NCBI GenBank assembly: GCA_900766975.1
Contig: CAAFXO010000015.1
Span: 1 to 40,839 of the forward strand
Direction of reading: 5' to 3'
Length of the DNA: 40,839 nucleotides
Source: Bacteroidales bacterium
Lineage (GTDB): Bacteria; Bacteroidota; Bacteroidia; Bacteroidales; Muribaculaceae
Below are positions 34,919 through 40,839 of the stretch, in pieces (the stretch's first letter is position 1; each line of letters begins with the position of its first letter). Both the position numbers and the translations under genes were made by a program. A model generated the notes under the pieces. It had not been told where the DNA came from. It saw only the letters and a program-made list of their open reading frames with translations, and ran no database searches.

Positions 34919-36355
34919 TTATTTTTTGACAAGAATATAGCTACGTTCGGGTGCCATAAGGCCTACCAACTTGCCATTTTTGACCTTGAACTCCCTATTA
35001 TATACTATGTCATGATAAGTGCCATTGGGGAGAGTGGTGGGAAGATTGACAAAATTGGCATTAGTGCTAAGATTGACAATAGCGGCACCCTTTTTGCCAC
35101 GATTCACCAAGAGGACTTCGCCATTTTCGCTGACTTGGACATTCTCCTTTAGGCCTGCCATCTGAGTGCGGAACTTATTGACGGCAGTCACTTCGGGATT
35201 CTTGAACTCGTCATTACCGCGAGCGCCAAGCACGTTGTTGCCATAATAGTTGGAGCGAGTCGAACCGGCAGGGCGGCTGTAGAATAGGGGAGTACCATTC
35301 TGGCGAGCGGTGAGGAAGACCCAACCGAGGCGGATCTGAGTGTCGGTGAGGCCGGCAGACTCATGACCGTTGCAATAGGTGTCGTGACATTCCACCCAAG
35401 TTGTCAGGAACTCGGGAGCAGATTTGTGACGGAAATCCTTAAGGTCGATACCCTTGGCAGAGCGTTTATGGAGCACTTCGCGGAGCACATAGCCATAGCC
35501 GGAAGCTGTCTGACCCATATAGTCGGCATATTCCTCCTCGGGGACATTCTTATCTTGGAGCACCTCGCCATATACGAAGAGGGAGTCGTAGGGGACAGCG
35601 AGTTTGACGCCGCGAACAGCCTTGCGGCCGGTGGCAACATCCCAGAAGTCATTCTCCTTGACACCCGAAGCGGTGTCGACCGGATCGGAATGTACGCCGA
35701 TATGCTTGGCAGTGTCATAACGGAAACCGCGAACGCCGAGGCTGAGCAGGTCATTGACGAACTCCATATAATACTTCTGGAAGGCGGGGTTCTCGGTGTT
35801 GACATCGGGGAGAGCGCCCGAACCCATCAGCGTGCACTGATAGCGGTCGTTGTAATCGGAGATGGGGGTAAGACCCTTGGAGTGATACATCTTGTCTCTG
35901 CCGCCGACAGCCTTGTAGAAATCATCTTTCACGGCGTCGATATCGAAAGCGGTGTGATTGGGGAGCACATCGACGATCACCTTAATATTATACTTATTGG
36001 CGGAATCCATCATCACCTTCATCTCATCGCGCGAGCCGAGGATGTTGTTACCGATCTTCCAGTCGGTAGGTTGATAATAGTAATACCAGTTACCTTCGGT
36101 AACATTCTCATCGAAGATCTTCTTGCCACAACCCTCGGGAGCATAGCACGACTGCACGGGAGAAGTCTGGATCATGGTGAAACCGGCATCCTTGATCTCC
36201 TTCATGCTGCGAGCGATCTCATTGAAATTCCAGCTCCACACATGGAGGATAGACTCAGTGTTGACAGCGTCAGGATTGACAGTAACGCGATCTTTGGCAA
36301 CGCCCGGGAGGCATACGAGAGAAAGACCGACAGTTAGAAAACAAAACTTTTTCAT
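34919..36355 (-). CDS. Secreted alpha-amylase (GH13)
   Basis: This glycoside hydrolase cleaves alpha-1,4-glucan bonds outside the cytoplasm. The start at 36355 gives 478 residues with a signal peptide (MKKFCFLTVGLSLVCLPGVA); an in-frame start at 36403 would only add residues ahead of it. The GH13 conserved regions are visible: region I DVLPNH (129-134), region II GFRYDTAKH with nucleophile D214, region III acid/base E264 (YGEV), and region IV H324-D325 (ECHDT). Domain order is a beta/alpha barrel then a beta-sandwich C-terminal domain from about 390. A lipobox is not clear, so it is probably soluble in the periplasm or secreted. Tandem 17-bp repeats and a palindrome lie upstream. No Sus-type genes are adjacent. 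Confidence 0.93.
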   Translation of the reverse strand: MKKFCFLTVGLSLVCLPGVAKDRVTVNPDAVNTESILHVWSWNFNEIARSMKEIKDAGFTMIQTSPVQSCYAPEGCGKKIFDENVTEGNWYYYYQPTDWKIGNNILGSRDEMKVMMDSANKYNIKVIVDVLPNHTAFDIDAVKDDFYKAVGGRDKMYHSKGLTPISDYNDRYQCTLMGSGALPDVNTENPAFQKYYMEFVNDLLSLGVRGFRYDTAKHIGVHSDPVDTASGVKENDFWDVATGRKAVRGVKLAVPYDSLFVYGEVLQDKNVPEEEYADYMGQTASGYGYVLREVLHKRSAKGIDLKDFRHKSAPEFLTTWVECHDTYCNGHESAGLTDTQIRLGWVFLTARQNGTPLFYSRPAGSTRSNYYGNNVLGARGNDEFKNPEVTAVNKFRTQMAGLKENVQVSENGEVLLVNRGKKGAAIVNLSTNANFVNLPTTLPNGTYHDIVYNREFKVKNGKLVGLMAPERSYILVKK

Positions 36356-36356
36356 G

Positions 36357-36370
36357 TCTAAATATTTAGA
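36357..36370. promoter_or_regulatory. 14-bp palindrome abutting the amylase start codon
   Basis: TCTAAATATTTAGA is a perfect palindrome one base from the start codon. It would sit in the ribosome-binding region of the mRNA or serve as an operator. Confidence 0.45.
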
Positions 36371-36470
36371 TTTTAATATGTTGAATATATTTCTTTCAAG
36401 CAATGCTTTAAGATATGACAGAGATAAACCGCCAAAACGGGAAGAAGAGAGTGGGAAGCTACCTATATAA

Positions 36471-36509
36471 ATAACGTAGACACTTCATATATATAACGTA
36501 GACACTTCA
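36471..36509. repeat. Tandem 17-bp direct repeats upstream of the amylase gene
   Basis: ATAACGTAGACACTTCA occurs at 36471-36487 and again at 36493-36509, with a 22-bp period (about two helical turns), each preceded by TATATA-like sequence. This is a candidate activator site for the amylase gene. Confidence 0.65.
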
Positions 36510-36645
36510 AAATTAATATTTTTATTTCAATTATGAAAGAAAAAACGGGGTATGAATGTAAAGAAAATATAGTTTTTGCACACAAGTGGGGAATGTGTGC
36601 CAAAAATAAAAAAATTTTAAAATGTTGAAAATTAGGCACATTTTA

Positions 36646-36677
36646 TTTGGTATTCACTTATAAATATATTAATTTTG
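36646..36677 (+). promoter_or_regulatory. Strong promoter for the NlpC/P60 gene
   Basis: TTTG (36646-36649) and TAATTTTG (36670-36677) are separated by 20 bp, a full consensus match. The leader to ATG 36745 is about 60 nt. Confidence 0.8.
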
Positions 36678-36744
36678 CAACGTAAAACAAAACGAAACGC
36701 AGATTCCTCATAGTGAGGGATGGTAAAAAAAGACAATTTCGAAC

Positions 36745-37362
36745 ATGAATTTAAAAGCAATCATAGCTACAGTATTCTTAACATCGTTCTCATTAGTAGC
36801 AGTGTCACAGACGAATACGTCGACACTCAGCGCACATCAGCGAGCCCATCGTCAGCAGCTCGCCAACGTTAAGTCCTCGAAGTTGGATCGCACCGTTGTA
36901 GATGAGATCATTAAGGATGAAGTAGCCAAGCGCGAGACAGAAGTGAGTTCTCTCTCCGCTTCAAGCCAGAAACTGATTACAGACCTCTTGGCAGAAGCCA
37001 ATCGACATATCGGCAAGCCCTATCGTCACGGCATGAAGGGACCCAACGCATTCGACTGCTCCGGTTTTACAAGTTATGTATATAAGCAGTTCGGTTACAC
37101 GATCAGCCCTGCCTCGCGCATCCAGTACACCGACGGAGTGAAGGTGGATCGCAAGACCCTTCGCAAGGGCGACTTGGTGTTCTTCACCAGCCGCCACAGC
37201 GGTAAGAATGTAGGACACGTCGGCATGGTGGTAAGCGCCGACAATGAGACCGGCAGCTTCAAGTTCATCCACGCCAGCATCCGCGGGGTGAAGATCAGCT
37301 CAAGCGATGAGACATATTACGCCAAGCGCTACGTAGGCGCCCGTCGCATCATCACCGAGTAA
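36745..37362 (+). CDS. Secreted NlpC/P60 (C40) cell-wall peptidase
   Basis: Family C40 enzymes cut the peptide stems of peptidoglycan, often between D-Glu and the diamino acid. The 205-residue protein has a signal peptide (MNLKAIIATVFLTSFSLVAVSQ), a helical linker (about 30-85) and the NlpC/P60 domain (about 75-200). The catalytic residues are visible: C105 in AFDCSGFTSYVY, H158 in VGHVGMVVS and H176 in FIHASIRG. It is a single gene between its own consensus promoter and a terminator hairpin. The cell-wall substrate and cut site are not readable from the sequence. Confidence 0.93.
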   Translation: MNLKAIIATVFLTSFSLVAVSQTNTSTLSAHQRAHRQQLANVKSSKLDRTVVDEIIKDEVAKRETEVSSLSASSQKLITDLLAEANRHIGKPYRHGMKGPNAFDCSGFTSYVYKQFGYTISPASRIQYTDGVKVDRKTLRKGDLVFFTSRHSGKNVGHVGMVVSADNETGSFKFIHASIRGVKISSSDETYYAKRYVGARRIITE

Positions 37363-37398
37363 TGAATTTTCAGATAGCTCTTATTATAAAAATAGATC

Positions 37399-37436
37399 AA
37401 GGGTTGTGCCATATTTTTGACACAACCCTTTCTATA
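37399..37436 (+). terminator. Terminator of the NlpC/P60 gene
   Basis: AAGGGTTGTG (37399-37408) pairs perfectly with CACAACCCTT (37421-37430) across a 12-nt loop. A TTTCTAT tail follows. Confidence 0.7.
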
Positions 37437-37740
37437 TGACAATTATTTCATTGTTAGTGCTTTTGCCCTTTCAGGGCGATAGGGTATTAAGAGCGCGCTC
37501 TAATTTGAGTCAACCCGGGGTGTCGCTTCGCTTTGCCCCGGGCTATGAGCAGGCTGCCCCTTCGGAGCGTTGACACAGTTCGGAGAGTTTATCCGGCTAT
37601 AACGCCATTGTTAGCGATAGTGACACGATTCAGAACTTGCTTAAAAAATCTTTGCTTTGATATACTATTTGGGTTCTTTTTTATGTTATCTATTTGTGGG
37701 CTTATTTTGTTTTTGATATGTTCACTTATCGATATTGATT
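37437..37740. other. Non-coding region before uvrA with palindromic repeats
   Basis: No gene is supported here. In order it has TGACAATTATTT (37437-37448), a small GCCCT/AGGGC hairpin (about 37465-37477), the palindrome TTAAGAGCGCGCTCTAA (37487-37503), and a GC-rich hairpin (37514-37542). It ends in AT-rich leader to uvrA. A -7 element for uvrA is not clear; ACTATTTG near 37665 is the closest text. Confidence 0.6.
37514..37542. repeat. GC-rich hairpin, REP-like
   Basis: CCCGGGG (37514-37520) pairs with CCCCGGG (37536-37542). It is far more GC-rich than the surrounding spacer and resembles dispersed palindromic units of Bacteroidales intergenic regions (recollection, not a search). Confidence 0.5.
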
Positions 37741-40599
37741 ATGAAGGATGAGAATAAAGATATATTTGACGACGATATCGTGGCTAAGGATAGCGTGGAT
37801 GTGTATGGTGCCAGAGTGCACAACCTGAAGAATATCGACGTTACCTTGCCCCACAATTCGCTTAATGTCATCACCGGCTTGAGCGGATGTGGAAAGTCCT
37901 CCTTGGCATTCGATACGATCTTTGCCGAGGGGCAACGTCGTTATATAGAGACCTTTTCCTCATACGCGCGCAATATGTTGGGGTCGTTGGAACGCCCCGA
38001 TGTCGACCAAATCTCAGGGTTGAGTCCGGTGATCAGCATCGAGCAGAAGACGGTCAACAAGAATCCGCGAAGCACCATCGGCACCACCACCGAAGTCTAT
38101 GACTTCTTCCGACTTCTCTTCGCCCGCATGGGGGAGGCGAGAAGTTATATCACCGGAGAGAAGATGGTGAAATATTCTCGCGAGAAGATCATCGACATGA
38201 TCTCCAAGGAGTATAACGGCCGCAAGATCGCCATCCTCGCCCCCATCGTCAAGAATCGCAAAGGACACTACAAAGAACTCTTCGAGAATCTACGCAAGAA
38301 GGGTTATCTCTATGTACGAATCGACGGCAAGCTCACCGAATTGGCATACGGCATGAAGCTCAACCGCTACAGCAATCATACGATCGAGCTGGTGGTGGAT
38401 CGTATGCGTGCCGGCGACGAAGATCTGTCACGCCTTCGCAATAGTGTCGAATCGGCACTGAAGCAGGGTGGCAAGATGATGTCGGTAATGGATTATGACA
38501 CGGAAGAGGTGCGCCATTTCAGCCAGGAACTGATGGATCCGGTGACAGGGATTTCATATCCGATGCCGGCGCCCCACAATTTCTCCTTCAATTCGCCGCA
38601 GGGTGCATGCCATTGCTGCAAGGGATTGGGCTTTGTCAATATCATCGACCGCGACAAAATCATCCCCGACCGGAGTAAATCTATCTATGAGGGGGGTATC
38701 GCCCCTATTGGCAAGTATCGCAATACGCTGATATTCCAACAGCTCGATGCCATCTGTCAGAACTATGAGCATACCCTCAAAGACCCTATATCAGACCTCC
38801 CCGATGATTGCATCAACGATATCTTGAATGGCACCGACTATCCTCTGAACATCAAATATGAGACGATGAGTCTCTCGAGTTATTCGCAGAGCTATGACGG
38901 CTTGGTGAAATATATCGAGATGCAGAGTGACGAAGATGCCGGCAGCGAGGCAAACAAATGGAGTGGCAAGTTCTACTCGATGTCTGTATGTCCGGAATGT
39001 AACGGACAGCGACTCAATAAGATAGCCCTTCACTTCTATATCGATGGCAAGAACATCGCCGAGGTGTCGAAGATGGATATAGCCGAGCTCTATGAGTGGA
39101 CACAGGGACTGGAAGACCGACTGGATCCGGCGCGTAGGGTAGTGGCGGAGGAGATTCTCAAGGAGATCAGAAGCAGATTGAAATTTCTGATCGATGTGGG
39201 ATTGGATTATCTGTCGCTCGACCGCAATAGTGCGTCGCTGAGTGGCGGCGAGAGCCAGCGCATCCGGTTGGCTACGCAGATCGGTTCGCAGCTTGTCAAT
39301 GTGCTATATATCCTCGACGAGCCCTCGATCGGACTTCACCAGCGCGACAATGATCGCCTCATCAACAGCCTAAAGCAACTCCGCGATAATGGCAACACGA
39401 TCATCGTGGTGGAGCATGACAAGGATATTATGACCCAAGCCGACTATGTCGTGGACATTGGTCCCGGAGCAGGCAAGAAGGGTGGGGAAGTGGTGTTCCA
39501 AGGTGCGCCGGCGAAGATGCTTGAATCCGACACGCTTACCGCCTCTTATCTGAATGGCACGCGGAAGATTGAGACGCCGACGACACGTCGCCCAGGCAAT
39601 GGCAAGACATTGGTGATCAAGAATGCCACCGGCCATAACCTGAAAAATGTGGATCTCGTCTTGCCCTTGGGTAAATTTATCTGCGTCACCGGCGTGAGTG
39701 GAAGCGGCAAGTCATCGCTCATCAACGGTACACTATATCCGATACTGAGCAAAATCTTCTATCGCAGCCTTCAGGAACCGCTGAGCTACGGGTCGATAGA
39801 GGGTGTGGAGAATATCGATAAGGTGGTGACAGTCGACCAGACACCGTTGGGGCGCTCGCCACGGTCGAATCCCGCCACCTATACCGGAGTCTTTGCCGAC
39901 ATCCGCAAACTCTTCGTCGACCTCCCCGAATCGAAAATCCGAGGCTACAAACCGGGACGCTTCTCCTTCAACGTGTCGGGAGGCCGCTGCGAGACGTGCA
40001 AAGGAAATGGCTATCGCACCATCGAGATGAACTTCCTGCCCGACGTGCTGGTGCCCTGTGAAGAATGTCACGGCAAGCGCTACAACCGCGAAACATTAGA
40101 GGTTCGATTTAAAGGTAAGTCGATATCCGACGTGCTGGAAATGACTGTAAATCAAGCGGTTGAGTTCTTCGAGAATATACCATCCATCTTGAAGAAAATC
40201 AAGGTGTTACAAGACATCGGGCTTGGCTACTTGAAACTTGGGCAGCCCTCGAGCACATTGAGTGGCGGCGAGAATCAACGCGTGAAATTGGCGACGGAAT
40301 TGGCGAAACGCGACACCGGCAAGACGCTCTTTATTCTCGACGAACCGACTACGGGCCTACACTTCGAAGATATCCGAGTATTGTTGAAGATCATCAACAA
40401 ACTGGTGGACAAAGGGAACACGATCATCGTGATCGAGCACAACTTGGATATTGTCAGGAATGCCGACCATGTCATTGACTTGGGACCTGGCGGAGGACGC
40501 GAAGGAGGCCGAATCATCGCGACCGGGACACCGGAAGAAGTATCGACGCAATACACGCCGACAGCCCGCTACCTAAAGAAAGACCTGGAGAATAGCTAA
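37741..40599 (+). CDS. uvrA: Excinuclease ABC subunit UvrA
   Basis: UvrA is the damage-sensing ATPase dimer of nucleotide excision repair and hands DNA to UvrB. The start ATG 37741 gives 952 residues (MKDENKDIFDDD); a TTG two codons upstream is less likely. The first ABC module has Walker A GLSGCGKSS (46-54) and signature LSGGESQRIRLA; the second has GVSGSGKSS and LSGGENQRVKLA. The second zinc finger is intact (CETC, then CEEC). The first is unusual: C290/C293 (CHCC) are present, but the usual partner CxxC 24 residues earlier reads DPVT (266-269). The gene appears single. No clear terminator follows; GATTAGA-type repeats lie after the stop. Confidence 0.96.
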   Translation: MKDENKDIFDDDIVAKDSVDVYGARVHNLKNIDVTLPHNSLNVITGLSGCGKSSLAFDTIFAEGQRRYIETFSSYARNMLGSLERPDVDQISGLSPVISIEQKTVNKNPRSTIGTTTEVYDFFRLLFARMGEARSYITGEKMVKYSREKIIDMISKEYNGRKIAILAPIVKNRKGHYKELFENLRKKGYLYVRIDGKLTELAYGMKLNRYSNHTIELVVDRMRAGDEDLSRLRNSVESALKQGGKMMSVMDYDTEEVRHFSQELMDPVTGISYPMPAPHNFSFNSPQGACHCCKGLGFVNIIDRDKIIPDRSKSIYEGGIAPIGKYRNTLIFQQLDAICQNYEHTLKDPISDLPDDCINDILNGTDYPLNIKYETMSLSSYSQSYDGLVKYIEMQSDEDAGSEANKWSGKFYSMSVCPECNGQRLNKIALHFYIDGKNIAEVSKMDIAELYEWTQGLEDRLDPARRVVAEEILKEIRSRLKFLIDVGLDYLSLDRNSASLSGGESQRIRLATQIGSQLVNVLYILDEPSIGLHQRDNDRLINSLKQLRDNGNTIIVVEHDKDIMTQADYVVDIGPGAGKKGGEVVFQGAPAKMLESDTLTASYLNGTRKIETPTTRRPGNGKTLVIKNATGHNLKNVDLVLPLGKFICVTGVSGSGKSSLINGTLYPILSKIFYRSLQEPLSYGSIEGVENIDKVVTVDQTPLGRSPRSNPATYTGVFADIRKLFVDLPESKIRGYKPGRFSFNVSGGRCETCKGNGYRTIEMNFLPDVLVPCEECHGKRYNRETLEVRFKGKSISDVLEMTVNQAVEFFENIPSILKKIKVLQDIGLGYLKLGQPSSTLSGGENQRVKLATELAKRDTGKTLFILDEPTTGLHFEDIRVLLKIINKLVDKGNTIIVIEHNLDIVRNADHVIDLGPGGGREGGRIIATGTPEEVSTQYTPTARYLKKDLENS

Positions 40600-40602
40600 A
40601 AG

Positions 40603-40651
40603 AGAATAGAGATTAGATATTAGAGATTAGATTAGATTAGAGAGATTAGAG
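40603..40651. repeat. Degenerate GATTAGA microrepeats
   Basis: After the uvrA stop the sequence consists of imperfect units of AGATTAGA/TTAGAGA for about 50 bp. It looks like slippage-prone low-complexity DNA with no coding potential. Confidence 0.65.
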
Positions 40652-40773
40652 CCAAGAGGGGACAGGATAAAATGTAGGGATAAAACTTACATAATCTCTA
40701 TTATGTTAAATAGACTCTCCGGAATAACGTTATGAACGTTAAGAGTAAGCATTAACTGAAGTACACCTTTAGG

Positions 40774-40839
40774 AGGTTGTAGTTGTTTTGTAATTTTGCA
40801 TCGTGTAAAGTTGCACAGACTACAACCTTTAAAATTATG
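40774..40839 (+). promoter_or_regulatory. Promoter and start codon of a gene beyond the window, flanked by inverted repeats
   Basis: TAATTTTG (40791-40798) matches the -7 consensus, and ATG at 40837-40839 is the likely start of the next gene. AGGTTGTAGT (40774-40783) is perfectly inverted at 40819-40828, so the arms enclose the -7 element and the transcription start. The gene itself is outside the window. Confidence 0.55.

Larger units (their letters stand above)
36356..36744. other. Divergent regulatory region of amylase and NlpC/P60 genes
   Basis: These 389 bp hold no gene I can support. They contain a 14-bp palindrome next to the amylase start (36357-36370), tandem 17-bp repeats (36471-36509), an A/T-rich stretch, and the plus-strand promoter of the NlpC/P60 gene (36646-36677). 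Confidence 0.7.

Noticed and set aside
35363..36337. A 324-codon plus-strand frame
   Set aside because: Antisense to the amylase gene whose GH13 catalytic residues are all present.
36293..36355. Lipoprotein signal on the amylase
   Set aside because: The Cys in LSLVC lacks a proper lipobox at -3/-1, so a signal peptidase I site is more likely.

Overview
The window reads as chromosomal DNA of a Bacteroidales bacterium, most likely of the Muribaculaceae type (family-level placement is inference). Three things support this. Promoters have the Bacteroidetes form, TTTG, then 19-21 bp, then TAnnTTTG; this is clear before the tRNA-Gln, the DEAD-box helicase and the NlpC/P60 gene. Type IX secretion is represented by a full-length SprA and by two secreted proteins with sorting-type C-termini. 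A membrane-anchored TPR/AraC-type regulator of the kind common in this phylum is also present. Most of the window is core chromosome. I see no prophage, CRISPR array, rRNA or complete insertion sequence.

Layout. Positions 1-4000: the tail of an unknown gene, then two secreted T9SS-type proteins on the minus strand (657 aa and 617 aa), transcribed divergently from a TPR-TM-AraC regulator (4183-5715). Positions 5726-8958: an inverted-repeat element, rlmH, a DUF1599-DoxX pair on the minus strand and a DUF4293 protein. Positions 9068-15320: proS, a dipeptidyl peptidase IV, an unrecognised membrane protein and miaA on the plus strand, ended by a terminator and followed by tRNA-Gln(CTG) with its own promoter and terminator. 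Positions 15410-17472: recR plus a GNAT acetyltransferase on the minus strand, then ruvA on the plus strand. Positions 17537-25054: the 2505-codon sprA, convergent with clpB (25144-27741) across a shared bidirectional terminator.

Positions 28059-30578 hold a choloylglycine-hydrolase-like Ntn amidase and a DEAD-box helicase. They are followed by a probable gene remnant and an AGCS amino-acid symporter on the minus strand. groES-groEL (minus, 32394-34347) comes next, then a secreted GH13 alpha-amylase (minus), an NlpC/P60 cell-wall hydrolase and uvrA. The last bases are a promoter and start codon of a further gene.

Functionally, the left-hand secreted proteins and SprA belong to the same export route. 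ClpB and GroESL form a proteostasis pair, and RecR, RuvA and UvrA are DNA-repair functions. MiaA, RlmH, ProS and tRNA-Gln serve translation.

The most unusual signal is non-coding: an interspersed element with 35-bp inverted termini. One copy is 122 bp (5726-5847). The other is 416 bp (34450-34865) and carries an extra 292-bp core rich in nested hairpins. Pieces of its terminus occur at 16702-16730, 27980-27989 and 37487-37503. Other signals worth checking are an inverted repeat that straddles the promoter at the right edge, tandem 17-bp repeats upstream of the amylase gene, and a UvrA whose first zinc-finger half is missing.
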